From the NCBI GenBank assembly GCA_963556195.1, contig OY744528.1, positions 56,260,543 to 56,324,542 of the forward strand: 64,000 bases of DNA, written 5' to 3'. Each line of letters opens with the position of its first letter. Within the stretch, counting starts at the first letter, position 1. This stretch comes from Sepiola atlantica (taxonomy: Eukaryota; Mollusca; Cephalopoda; Sepiida; Sepiolidae). The translations under genes and the position numbers were made by a program. Of the stretch, positions 1 to 10,879 are shown one piece after another. The notes under the pieces are model-generated. The model was not told where the DNA came from. It worked only from the letters and a program-made list of their open reading frames with translations, and ran no database searches.

Positions 1-185
1 TTTTTTTTTTTTAATTAAAAATATTTCTATGTTTGTGGAGGGTAAAAAATTGGGGGGGGTTCAAAAATTTTTTATTTTAAAAAATTTTTCTTTATTAAAA
101 ATGTTTCTATGTATGGAGGAGGATACAAAAAACAAATTGAGGAGGGGGCGCAAAAAAATGTCTTTTTTTTTTTCTTAACCTAAAA
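1..185. repeat. T-rich low-complexity repeat, about two diverged units
   Basis: Two to three imperfect copies of a unit of roughly 80 bp built from T/A runs, 'tttctatgt', a short 'ggagg' segment and a G run. No coding potential. It directly precedes the Helitron-associated block and may be part of it. Confidence 0.4.
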
Positions 186-268
186 ATATTTCCATTTATG
201 ATAGTGACACTACATGAATGAACACTATTTTGTTTTTCTGACACGACAGGGGCACATTAATATGAGTT
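186..268 (-). repeat. Single copy of the 78-bp unit found as an array at 17.77-18.69 kb
   Basis: On the minus strand this reads aagaactcatattaatgtgc, cctgtcgtgtc, then gtgttcattcatgtag and gtcactatcat, the same order as the 78-bp unit at 17766-18690. The array copy sits in a minus-orientation Helitron-like element, and this copy lies in a plus-orientation one (3' end at 1682). Orientation relative to each element's 3' end is therefore the same. Confidence 0.7.
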
Positions 269-1430
269 CTTAGGTATGCGAACTGGGCTGGAGATAGGTA
301 CATATATAGTATGTGCACCTTTGCAGAGATAGGTAAGTATATAGTATGCACACCGGGGTGGCGGTAGGTATATATATAGTATGTGCATCAGGGTGGCAAT
401 AGGTACGTATATAGTAGTGCATAGGGGTAGCGATAGGTACGTATATAGCATGTGCACAGGGGCGGCAATAAGTACGTATATAGCATGCGCACCAGGGTGG
501 CCATCAGTACGTATATAGCACGCGTTTCGGGGCTGCGATCAGTACGTATATAGCATGCGCACTGGGGTGGCGATAGGTACGTATTTACCATTCGCACCGG
601 GGCGGCGATAGTGTTCAGCATTCGCACCGGGGCGGTGATAGGTACGTATTTAGCATTTGCACCGGGGCAGCGATAGGTACGTTTTAGCATTCACACCGGG
701 GCAGTGATAGGTACGTTTTAGCATTCGCACCGGGGCGGCAATATGTACATATTTAGTATTGGCACATGGGCAGCGATAGGTACTTATGTAGTATGCACAC
801 TGGGGCGGCAATAGGTACGTGTTTAGCATTCGCATCGGGGCGGTGATAAGTATGTATTTAGTATTCAGGGGTGGCGATAGATACGTATACAGCATGTGCA
901 CATGTGCAGCAATAAGTACGCATATAGCATGCGCACCAGGGAGGTGATAGGTATGTATTTAGCATGCACTCCGGGGCGGCGATAGGTATGTATTTAGCAT
1001 TCGCACCGGGGCGGCGATATGTACATATTTAGCATTCGCATCGGGGCGGCGATATGTAAATATTCAGTATTCACACTGGGGCAGCGATAGGTACTTATAT
1101 AGTTTGCACACCGGGGCGGCAATAGGTATGTATTTAGCATTCGCACCGAGGCGGAGATACGTATGTATTTAGCATTCGCACTGGGGTGGCGATAGGTATG
1201 TATTCAGCATTCGCACCGGGGCGGCGATAAGTACGTATTCAGCATTTGAACAGGGCGGCGATAGGTACTTATATAATATCTGCACCCAGGCGGCGATAGG
1301 TACTTATATATTATCTGCACTGGGGCGGTGATAGTTATGTATATAGTATGCGCACCGGGGCGGTGATAGATACGTATATAGTATGAACACCGGGGCTGAG
1401 ATAAGTACCTATATAGAAGGCGCAGACAGA
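269..1430. repeat. 35-bp minisatellite, about 33 copies
   Basis: Tandem units close to gcaccggggcggcgatag + gtatgtatttagcattc, about 35 bp each, with point changes and occasional 1-3 bp length changes. Open frames here read as Tyr/Pro/Cys-rich repeats and are by-products of the array. It occupies the interior of the Helitron-like copy ending at 1682. Confidence 0.85.
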
Positions 1431-1439
1431 GGTGGTACT

Positions 1440-1682
1440 TTTTATAGAAATATGTCATTCTATTGCCCTGGACAACGTAGGAGGAATGGTGGGGAAGATA
1501 CAGCTTTCGCAAAAGGCAAAATGAGAAAGTAGCGGTGAAATGGGGCGACCAGGGAAGAGAAAGGTAGAAAGATAAAGAGAGAGGGAGAGAAATAGAAGTT
1601 TGTATATAAAGATGTTACACACGCGATTTTCCTTAAATTATATGTTTTTATGACCCCGAGCAAGGCCGGGTAGCCCCGCTAG
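1440..1682 (+). mobile_element. Helitron-like 3' end, copy 1
   Basis: A purine-rich segment (aaggtagaaagataaag) leads to a GC-rich imperfect hairpin around 1652-1672, then CTAG at 1679-1682 followed by T. This is the Helitron 3' pattern: hairpin a few bases before CTRR, inserted between A and T. The same segment occurs reversed at 15955-16140 and 20977-21180. No Rep/helicase coding region is present, so it would be non-autonomous. Confidence 0.55.
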
Positions 1683-1689
1683 TTATATA

Positions 1690-2520
1690 GTAGATGATAT
1701 CATTTGGGTCATTAATATCCAACTGCAGTTCTATCCGACATGAAATAGTTGAAGAAGATCTTCTTTTAGTTCTGTGAAGAAAAGTATAAAAGTCGGCAGT
1801 TTAAAGACTTAACAGCTAAGGTTTTATTTTGCACTGTAACGAAACGCAACCAACCATGTGCGAAACTAATCCCCCCTCACTCTCTCTCCCCCTCTCTCAC
1901 TATGTATCTCTCTATCTATTTTTTTTCTTTTTGTTCTACTGGTAGCACACACACGCAAATCCAGGCACTTTTTATGAAAAGTGTTCATTAGGTTATGTTA
2001 ATAGTACTATGTTATATGAAATATTAGTTGTAATAATTAACGGAAATAAAGTGGTAAATTAAGCATTATTATTATTTATAATGTAGGCCGAAGTATCATT
2101 TGAAATGAAGCGGAAAATGCGAATCAAGGGAGGCGCGAGAGCGCTCTATCCCTTAATAGACTTCAAAAACAGCCTATGCTGGAAATCTCATTTCTTTGAT
2201 CAATCATAACTCAAAAACCAATAAACCAAATTAGTTAAAACTTTGCACAATTTTTTTTTGATAGGTTCTATAAGTGTGTAGAATTTCAGCATCATTAGTC
2301 AAGGCAACCCAGAGATCCAGAAATGTCAGGCATGATTTTGTGTTATCCGTGTGTACGTACGTACGTATGTGCCGCCCTGTATCTCATCAACTATTTGATG
2401 GATTCAGCTGACTTTTGGCAGAGATAGAGGTTCTAGTGTCTAGTTGATGGCATTTAAATTTCAGTTTACCATATAGCTTAGTTTTCCAGAAAATTCCAAA
2501 AAACCTTAAAGATGACCATT
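1690..2520. other. Non-coding; resembles a dispersed repeat from 2080 on
   Basis: No gene seen. From 2080 the text (cggaaaatgcgaatcaag, then 'aactcaaaaaccaataaacc' and 'catcattagtcaaggcaacc') has the uniform look of an interspersed repeat consensus. A short (gtac)n stretch lies at 2353-2370. I cannot assign a family. Confidence 0.35.
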
Positions 2521-2524
2521 GTAT

Positions 2525-2625
2525 TGAGCCAACGCACACACAGACACACTGACCCCAACGCACACACAGACACCAACGCACACACAGACACAATGACACC
2601 AACGCACACACAGACACAATGCATC
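2525..2625. repeat. Short minisatellite of 'caacgcacacacagacac' units
   Basis: About four to five units of 18-28 bp reading caacgcacacacagacac with variable spacers. Open frames across it are Cys/Val-rich artefacts. Confidence 0.8.
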
Positions 2626-2689
2626 AACTCTTTCACTGTCTTACGCATACCCCACTGACCCTAACGACAGGGTCAAAGTTAGCGCGGGT

Positions 2690-3535
2690 CCCAATGTAAC
2701 AAAGCACCCTCTATTTGTTAGTAAGTTACGCTTGCTTTATTATGAGCAACCCCGCCCCCCGGATAAGAGTGAAATAATTTAAAAAAATAATAATTTGAAT
2801 TCAAATAACGTGTGTACGATGGACGCTCTACATGAAAAGGTTGATATACCATAAAAACTGGCAGGCTTACCGAGAGAAAACGAAACTGTACTTGTTACTT
2901 TCGTCTCTTTCGTTTTTGTTACATATTTTTAAAAACTTTTTGCGATTTATTTATTTGTTTTTCTTGCATTTTCACTTTTCAATTACGTTTAGTCTCTCTC
3001 TCTATTTTCTCCTCTATCACTCTCTTACGAACACACACACTCTCTTTCTTTCGTACGCGCTCTCTGTGTTTCACTGAAAAAAACAAAACAAACAGTGCTT
3101 AATGTGAGTTAAAAGAAACAAAAAAAAATAATACTGGTTGTCTCTCGAACCAAAAGAAAGGAAATAAATGGTTTTAACGTTTGCAGTTATCGTATGCCAG
3201 CGTTCGCGTTGGCACAGCTCTTAAGGAGTTTTATTAGTTTCATTAGTTTTATTCGTAAATATTCTAAATATATTTCAAGAACTGATATAGGATTTTTTTT
3301 TATATATGTAGAAGTATTTGAAGAACAGAAATTCATAGAAGTTACCTTTATTTTTGATAATGTTGCATTGTAAAATGAAAATATTTCACATTTCTGTCTC
3401 TCTCTCTCTCGTCGTTCAAATGTTTAACCGAAGAAAAAGTGCATAAACGTCGTCTCCTCCTTCCACGCTGAAGCGACAGTAGCGAGCGGGATCAGTTAAT
3501 GGTTTAATTAAGTTAATTTTGATCTATTTAACAAA
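2690..3535. other. No gene; pyrimidine-rich tract 2895-3070
   Basis: Intron or intergenic sequence with a long T/C-rich stretch (tctctctctattttctcctc type). No splice-bounded coding signal or repeat family recognised. Confidence 0.5.
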
Positions 3536-3539
3536 TTCA

Positions 3540-3610
3540 TTTAGTTGGCTCAGTGGTAAAGTCACGGCTTTTCAGCTAGATCTTACGGTTTCAGTCCCAA
3601 GTCTCTCCGT
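3540..3610 (+). repeat. tRNA-like sequence, probable SINE head
   Basis: A good polymerase III A box, TGGCTCAGTGG at 3546-3556, and a weaker B box, GGTTTCAGTCC at 3587-3597, are spaced as in a tRNA. The acceptor stem does not close, so this is a tRNA-derived SINE head or tRNA pseudogene, not a working tRNA. Confidence 0.6.
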
Positions 3611-3614
3611 CCAA

Positions 3615-4155
3615 CTTATTTGTTGTTTATTTATTTATTGAATTTCTTTAGGAGCGTGACACACGTACGTACACCGTAACATATTAATATATAGATATGG
3701 CGGTTTCAAGGGAGGGGGAATCCTATTTTGATTTACCATTCCTACAGGGAGCCACATAGAACAGTTTTATACAGGTAATTCATCAACTTCTTGTCAATTT
3801 CTTTTTTTGTTACTTGCTCAGAAAAGTACTGATTTTACAAGAATATTCCATAATTCTAAACTAAACCTAACATTTTTTTAAACATAACTCAATCCCATAA
3901 CTAAATTACCTTTTAGCATAGGAATAAGAAAGCCTTAAAGAAAACAACGTTGATTAACTCACAGTTAGTATATATATTAACTGTGAAAAAATTTGTTCTA
4001 GTTTGAATTGTATCATGAGTAAATATACACTCATCATAATTTTAAAAACAATATTTACCTGTGAATATGGGAAGAAACATTGATTAGTCAAACTACCAAC
4101 TATATCAGTTATGAGAAGGCATTGTATTGAGGCATAGCCTTTACAAAAGTAGTGA
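3615..4155. other. No gene seen
   Basis: AT-rich sequence without recognisable repeats or coding signal, ending at the left arm of the large inverted repeat. Confidence 0.5.
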
Positions 4156-4156
4156 C

Positions 4157-5239
4157 ATTCCATGAAAAATGCCAGTATACTGAAATCATATGCCCTTAAT
4201 AGGGTTAAGATGAAAATTCATATACACTAAACACTAAATGTACAAAAGCAAAGAAATTCCCAAATTTTTACACTTTTATTGTCATTAAGGGTATGCGAGC
4301 ACAACAGGGCTATGTATTTTACTGGTAGGAATTTTTTTTCAGCGCAAAACATCGAACAAGAATTAATCGTTTATACAAAATCTCTTGGGCTTTTCCAAAA
4401 AGAATTCGGCTGGAACTCATCGTCTTCTTTTATTGACAAACGTTCTGATCGATCTGATGTTCTTATGGAAGCTACCTAATATCGACTGGGCCTAGGTCGA
4501 TCCAGTAAGAACTTAGACTTTGGCTGTAGGCTACGTGTTGAACCCTTAGGCAAGGTTACAAAGTAAGAACCGAAATAAAGTGCCATTCTACCGAAATAAA
4601 GTGCCTATATTTGTCATATTAGAGCCGTACAGTACTGTTTTTAGTTCAGAGAAAACGAAAATTTCAGAGAAATGAAAAATACCAAGGTTTACAGTTCACA
4701 TTTTTTAATTTATAAGATTTAAACATCTTGTTTGAGGATCTTCAATCTGAATTGTAAAAAAATGTATTGTATTGTTGAAAAAATACAGTAAAAATCGTTT
4801 GTATATTAAAAAAAAATGGTGAAAGTTGTTAATTCTAATAAATTAAAGCGTGAAACATAAAATTGACTTATATACAACAAGAATACCTTCATTTTCATTA
4901 ATACATAACAATGCTGCTAGTGTCGTATGAATAATGGTTCCACTCGGGCGTGATTGATAAGGATACTATAAAGGTAAGTAAAATACCAGTTAAAACGTTT
5001 ATTGGCAATGCTTATATTAACACTGCTAAAATAGTAAGAATGTTTATATTTTTTATAAGAAAAATTCCTACTAGTAAAATACATAGCCCTGTTGTGCTCG
5101 CATACCCTTAATGACAATAAAAGTGTAAAAATTTGGGAATTTCTTTGCTTTTGTACATTTAGTGTTTAGTGTATATGAATTTTCATCTTAACCCTATTAA
5201 GGGCATATGATTTTAGTATACTGGTATTTTTCATGGAAT
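4157..5239. mobile_element. 1.08-kb element bounded by 182-bp inverted repeats
   Basis: The left arm (4157-4338) and right arm (5060-5239) are nearly exact reverse complements; for example gggtatgcgagcacaacagg at 4289 returns inverted near 5085-5105. Outer ends read attccatgaaaaatgcc and its complement. The interior of about 720 bp has no recognisable transposase. Each arm contains CCCTTAATAGGGTTAA or its complement, reminiscent of piggyBac TTAA/CCC ends, but this is too weak to classify. A MITE-like or foldback element is the simplest reading. Confidence 0.6.
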
Positions 5240-5274
5240 TATTATTATATTTAGTACAATTACTATTCTACTAC

Positions 5275-5289
5275 TACTATTATTATTAT

Positions 5290-5323
<34 letters not shown>

Positions 5324-5334
5324 TTAATTAAACC

Positions 5335-5383
<49 letters not shown>

Positions 5384-5435
5384 TAATAATAACATTAATT
5401 AAACCAATAATAATAATAATAATAATAATAATGGT
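5275..5435. repeat. (AAT)n microsatellite, two blocks
   Basis: Long aat/ata runs at 5290-5330 and 5335-5435, with the segment aacattaattaaaccaat repeated between them. Confidence 0.9.
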
Positions 5436-5774
5436 TCTAAATATAATAATAATTATCCTGATGTCTATCCAAGCATATAAAACTAATTAGATATAGAGTG
5501 AAATATAGAGGAAGTGAATTACTAGTAATATTATATAAATATACTAAGAATAAGCTAAAAATTTTAAAATATTAAAAAAAAATAAGGTATATCAAAATAT
5601 GGTATTTGATTAATCACAAGAATAGTTGGTTAGAGATAGGTAAAGAATAATTAGAATCAAATGAACTTAAGCGGGTATTGAGAGGATCTTACATAGTTAT
5701 GAGGGGTTAGGTGGTGGACTAAATTGTGCATATTTAAATTTTCTCTTATACCTACATGTAGACACCAATTCATT

Positions 5775-6085
5775 TTATTATTATTATTATCATTGGTTTA
5801 ATTAATGTTATTAGTATTATTATTATTAATATTATTTTTATTATTATTAATATTTTTTTTTTTATTATTATTACTATTATTATTATCATTATCATCATGA
5901 TTATTATTAATATTGTCATTAGTGACATTATTGGTATTATTATTGGTAATACAAATACTGGCAATATTACTATTATTATTATTATTATGATTACGATTAG
6001 TATTATCATTTTTACTATTAGTTTATTACTATTTTATTTTATTAGTATTAGTATTTCGTTAGTATTATTGTATACTAGTAACTTA
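5775..6085. repeat. (ATT)n imperfect microsatellite
   Basis: Imperfect tta/att repeats with interspersed ttattggta words. It contains the complement of the 5275 repeat word (attggtttaattaatgtta at 5793), so the two blocks are partly inverted copies. Isoleucine-only open frames are artefacts. Confidence 0.8.
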
Positions 6086-6119
6086 ATAGTAATCTATTAA
6101 GTTACTAGTATATTTCTTG

Positions 6120-6320
6120 TTCTCTTATTTTGTATTTCGTATTTTTCACTTGGCTTATTTTACTTTTTATTTATTTTTATATATATATTTTTTATTTATT
6201 TATTTATTTATTTATTTTTTATTTTATTTTTTTTGAATTTTTTCATTTTTTTATTTCTTTTTATTTCTTTATATATTTTTTATTTTTATATCTTTTTCTT
6301 TATCATGCATATGTTCCTTA
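6120..6320. repeat. T-rich low-complexity tract
   Basis: Runs of tttatttattt and ttttt. Phe/Tyr-rich open frames here are artefacts. Confidence 0.8.
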
Positions 6321-6564
6321 CATTTCCATATCATCTTTAATTTTAAGATATGCAAAATTAAAATCCATAATTTTGTAAACTTTTTAATACCCTAATACCT
6401 ATTCGGCATTTTGACTCATATTGCCATACCCCCTAATTACCGCTACCCATCCCGATTGCGCTCCCTCCACAACGCTCAAAGATATATGAATTAAATACTG
6501 CTTTGCACTTTATTTTCCAACCATAATTAAATTTATCTATGGCTACTTTTGTTGGTATAGTCAT

Positions 6565-6760
6565 TATCAGGCACTGTATATGTATGTATGTATGTATGTG
6601 GGTCTATATATATATGTATGTGCATATATATATGTATATATGTATATATATATGTATATGTATGTGAGTGTGTGTATAAATATACATGTGTGTACATATG
6701 GTATGCATCTGTGTATATATGCTTGTATGTACACATGTGTATGCGTGGATGTACGTTTTT
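6565..6760. repeat. (TATG)n / (TATATG)n microsatellite
   Basis: Degenerate tatgtatgtatgtg repeats. Tyr-Ile-Cys open frames on both strands are artefacts. Confidence 0.85.
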
Positions 6761-6799
6761 TTTATTCGTCTGTGAGTATGTGTGCACATATCCTTGTGT

Positions 6800-7865
6800 G
6801 TAGGTATGCCTACGAATCTATGGATGTATCTAGGACTTGATACTTCACCCTGCTTTAACTTTAAAGATCTCTCGCCGTAGTTGCTTAATTCTCCTGTCTA
6901 GCTGATGCCACATAGCCAGACAATAGTCCCACCCCACCCTGCTTCTATATCCTTCCGGCCCGTTATCCTCAATGTATTCTTGTCTCTTTTTTTTCTTTCT
7001 CTCAGTTTATTAAACATTAACTTTCTATCTTTCTTTAATATGCCCACCTTACAACCCTACACCCTTCTTCTTTTGATACTGTCTCATATTTTATATCCTC
7101 CCCTCCTTTCTCTTCATATTTTGCCATTTCCCCTACCTAAAATACCTTTAAGTTTTCGTTTTAGTTGGCTCCTGCTGATTTTAAATTTAAGCCAACATTA
7201 AATATTATATTTTTTATTTTACAATCCCTATCTTATTAACCATTGTTTTTGATCGGATCTTACTGCATATGTCTACTCCATCACATTTTTTTCTATATAT
7301 ATGTCAGACCAGGAAGTTATGGTTTGCAACACTCCTACTATCAGCTCCTAAGCACCCTTAATTTGACATTATAATATTCAACACTGAGTGAGTCTTCTGA
7401 ACTTTTTGTATGATTTTGCTTTTTCTATGGTTTTATTATTAATTTGCATACACCCTGAATACACCCTTCATTGTCATCTACTGCATCGATAGCAAGCAAA
7501 TTTCCCGCCTGGATAACTTTTTCATTTTGGACTACCATTCCCCACCTGGATTCGTTTTAATCGGCTTCTTTGACATTTTTCTTGAAATTGTTTTAAACTT
7601 TATGACTTAGATAAACTGTATAAGTTTAACAAAAAAGTGTGCTTTTGGCCAATATATTTGATGTTTTATATATTTTAATGTATTTTTTACATATTTATAT
7701 ATATTTTCAAAGCTTAATCTTTATTACCTGCAGTAATGTCATTGCGGTAATGGTCCTCTAAGGAGAAGATTTTCTTTGAAAACTCATGAGTTTAGGACGC
7801 AGTATGACTCCTTGTTTCTTGAACTTTAATAAAATCTGATCAATTTCTCATTTTATTATGTCATT
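6800..7865. other. No gene seen
   Basis: AT-rich, with a pyrimidine-rich part at 6960-7130. I searched the minus strand here for the TM8 exon of the NRAMP gene and did not find it. Confidence 0.45.
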
Positions 7866-7867
7866 CA

Positions 7868-7985
7868 ATTAATATTATTGCTCTATACACTATATTGAGT
7901 TTTTTTTAATCCTGATACTCTACTGGTTAAAGATATTATTTATATCTTTAAAGTATTATCTTACTCTCTCTCTATATATATAATT
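7868..7985 (-). repeat. Dispersed repeat next to (TA)n/(GA)n, copy 1
   Basis: On the minus strand it reads gtaagataatactttaaag, then a 'taaccagtagagtatcagga' type segment and 'gtgtatagagcaataatatt'. The same order occurs on the plus strand at 39769-39890 and 48836-48905, each beside (TA)n and (GA)n runs. Confidence 0.75.
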
Positions 7986-8125
7986 ATATAACATGATACA
8001 ATCTTACTTCATTTTGAAAAACATTTTATTCACAAATAATTGTTTCTGGCCTATTTTTTAAAAATAAACACATAGTATACACAATTTCACAAGCATTCAC
8101 AAAATGTCTTTATCAGTGCATAACA

Positions 8126-8145
8126 CACAGATATAATATAATATA

Positions 8146-8204
<59 letters not shown>
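8126..8204. repeat. (AT)n microsatellite
   Basis: An (ataat)n start, then about 30 AT dinucleotides. It lies just downstream, in gene sense, of exon F's donor. Confidence 0.95.
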
Positions 8205-8206
<2 letters not shown>

Positions 8207-8249
8207 CTTTATGCAAACATAATATATGAATATAAATAATATAACTTAC

Positions 8250-8282
8250 CCCCCTCAGGATGTCAACCTCTATAACTGTCGC
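8250..8282 (-). CDS. SLC11A2: NRAMP/DMT1 exon F (33-bp microexon before TM8)
   Basis: Eleven codons, ATVIEVDILRG, matching the V-D-I-x-x-G stretch that leads into TM8 in DMT1. The acceptor is TATTTCAG right of 8282 and the donor GTAAGTTAT begins at 8249, both phase 0. At 33 bp it would be missed by most gene finders. The intron to exon E is only about 384 bp and A-rich. The TM8 exon should follow to the left but is not visible before base 1. Confidence 0.82.
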
Positions 8283-8666
8283 CTGAAATAGTATAATAAA
8301 TATTTGTAATTTGTGATGTTGTTATAAGACAAATTTATGGGGCTTATTATTGTTATTATTATTTGTTGACAAACTGTATAAGTGAGGTGCAAGAAAAAAA
8401 AACAAAGACAAATTTCGGGAAAAAAAAAGCTAAAAACTTTTAATAAAAGAATAAATAAACAAAAAAGAAAACAAAAATTAATAAAACATAAAAAAAAGAA
8501 AAAGATAAAAATGAAAATGAATGAAAGAAAAAAGAGAAAAGGCAAAAGCAAAAAACAAAAAACAAAAACCAAAAGAGAAAAAAAAAAGGAAAAATAAAAA
8601 AATTAAACTGAATTACAATTGAAAAAATAATTTTCAGATTCGGGAATTTAAAATGATAAGACTTAC

Positions 8667-8714
8667 ATTAAAATCAGAAGAATAGGGAATATCGTTCTTT
8701 ACACAGTTGTCATA
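8667..8714 (-). CDS. SLC11A2: NRAMP/DMT1 exon E (extracellular loop, 48 bp)
   Basis: Sixteen codons, YDNCVKNDIPYSSDFN. The acceptor is CTTTCCAG right of 8714 after a long pyrimidine tract; the donor GTAAGT begins at 8666. This loop varies strongly between species, so identity rests on position, phase and splice sites, plus the Cys that DMT1 loops usually carry. The final Asn joins Ala-Thr of exon F to make a second N-glycosylation sequon across the splice junction. Confidence 0.82.
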
Positions 8715-8987
8715 CTGGAAAGAAAACAAAGAAAAACAGTGATATTGAAATTAAGTTATAATTATATTCTGCTGTTATCATGCATTCATTTCAGCTCTCT
8801 CCCTTCTTCCTTTGTTTAATTAATACATTAGTAGTGTTTAACAGTGTTCTTTCTTTGATTTATACAAAAGAAGATTAGCCCGTTCATCCACCTTACTGGC
8901 CGATGAAATGTCTCCACAGTAAATATTACATATGAGAGGGCAACCCATCTTGAATTTTCTGTTATCTCTGGAAAGTGACGTGTCTAC

Positions 8988-8988
<1 letters not shown>

Positions 8989-9049
<61 letters not shown>
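8989..9049. repeat. (AT)n microsatellite
   Basis: About 29 AT dinucleotides inside intron D-E, close to the left limit of the LINE. Confidence 0.95.
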
Positions 9050-9052
<3 letters not shown>

Positions 9053-9079
9053 ATATTTATAAATAAATATTAATTATTT

Positions 9080-9900
9080 ATGGAAATTCTTTTTTTTTGA
9101 ATACGTGCGGGGGCTCTGAAATACCTGACTAGTACACAGGCGCAGGAATACACCTCTCGGTGTGATGGACCCATAGATTTTGTCAGGTCATCCATCTAGA
9201 AAGAAAACTCTGATATAAAAACTGTGCTACTGACTACTTACGTTTTAGCAGAAAACCGCTGGGAGAGGGAAGCCTCCTTAATCCTGATCGACAACCTTCC
9301 TAGAGCTGGAGACTCAAATAAAATATCTGGTTCGCAAACTTAAAATTTCTTAAGGAGTAGATAGGCTCTGCCTATCGCCCAGTCTTTGCATTCCTTCTTT
9401 GTCTGCACATAGGTACTAGCGCAGACACCTCAAAGACACCCAGTGCTTGGCCTTGTTTCCTGACTAGGACGATGAACGCAGTCTCTCTTTCCCTCTATCT
9501 TGGTAACTTGGGAAAGTTTTTTGTTACTCAGTCTCACATTACTAGTCTGGGTCACTCTTGTTCCGATAAGTTGAGGGTACAGGTTAGACAACTTGTCTGG
9601 CTGCTGTTTCCGACTGGTAGTGCAGGAGCCCAAACTCTTAGGTAGTGCTAAGAATAGCTGCTCCATCAACAGTTGTATAATATTGTGGGTAACTGTACAT
9701 GCCATGTTGCGCATAGAAAGGGACCCTACAGTTATCCCCGGTGGGCTTTCCCGAGGCCACAACCCCCATGGATCAAGTCTTGACTAATGGTCTGCTTGTG
9801 TGAGCTTACTGGCACCAAACAATCAGTCACTTTGCCCTCCCCACTCTATCTAAAACTAAAATGACAATACAAAGAAAAAGAAACAAACCTAAATAAGACA
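9080..9900 (+). mobile_element. Probable 5' part of the Jockey-type LINE (5' UTR/ORF1 region, decayed)
   Basis: Sequence of higher GC content than its surroundings runs into the LINE endonuclease region without a break. No reading frame longer than about 110 codons matches an ORF1 product I can recognise. It is assigned to the LINE by position and composition only. Confidence 0.45.
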
Positions 9901-9929
9901 CCCACCAAAAAACATCTTCGCCTCTGCCC

Positions 9930-10530
9930 TGGAGGCTAGCATTCACAAATATCCAGGAGCTTAGAACCAACATCAATGATGTAGAAACTTTTCTCCTAGT
10001 AAACTCCCCAGATATCCTAGCACTGAGTTAAACAAACCTACAATCCTTAATCTCCTCACACCGTTTTGACATGACGGAATACCTTCCACTCTACCGTAAA
10101 GACTCTGACAAACATATGTACGGGCTAGGAGTTAATGTTCGGAACACCCTCCTCTTGAACATAGGCTAGAATCAGATGATCAAGCCCACATATGCTTTAG
10201 ATTAACCTTACAGCACAGTGTTAGTTACTTATATTTCATGTACCGTTCTCCTTCGACCCAGGACTGTGTCCTGCTTAACCTTGTCTCTAAAAGCATAGAT
10301 ACAGGACTCTCACTTGAACCGAATGCCCAAATACAGTTTTGAGGATTTTAATGTACATCACCGGGACCGGCTTGGATTCTCCAGTTATACAGACGTAGCT
10401 GGTAACTCCACGTATAGTTTTTTCATATCCCACTCCCTCTCACAGACTGTCATTTTCCCGACCCACCTCCCTTATCGTGTGGACCAGCAAGCCTCACCTC
10501 TCGACCTGTACTTGACCTCACTGCCTTGAG
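9930..10530 (+). pseudogene. Jockey-type LINE endonuclease domain remnant
   Basis: Broken frames give pieces such as NINDVETFLLVNSPDIL and, near 10335-10525, FEDFNVHHRDRLGFSSYTD, then NSTYSFFISHSLSQ and LDLYLTSLP. These match the APE-type endonuclease of Jockey-group LINEs, whose GDFN..H..W motif is here DFNVHHRD. Several stops and shifts separate the pieces. The endonuclease nicks target DNA to prime reverse transcription. Confidence 0.8.
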
Positions 10531-10879
10531 GCTTGTGCGACAAATGCCCATAGCCCGCTCGGTAACGCTGATACCCTTGTGGTAATGATTGATATCACCC
10601 TAAAATCTCGCCCTAAAGATGATGAGCTGTTGCTCGAAACGACAAGATACTAGAAGCGGGCTGATTTGGATTCCATCAGAGATCACATCAGAGATGCCCC
10701 ATGGAGTGAAACTTTTTCTCTCCCTGCTGATCAGTGCGCAAAAGAGGTAACCTAATAGGTCAAAGCAGGCATTGAAGCACATGTCCCAATGCGAAAATTC
10801 TACAGCAAGCCCCACTCTCCACAATGGTTCACATTGAAATGTGCAGCTGCTTAAAGGCAGCAAGCATTCCAGCAATTCG

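Noticed and set aside
3540..3610. Functional tRNA gene
   Set aside because: A and B boxes are recognisable but the acceptor and anticodon stems do not form; a SINE head fits better.
5770..6840. Open frames of poly-Ile, Phe/Tyr and Tyr-Ile-Cys type on both strands
   Set aside because: They only translate (ATT)n, T-rich and (TATG)n repeats; no domain, no splice context.
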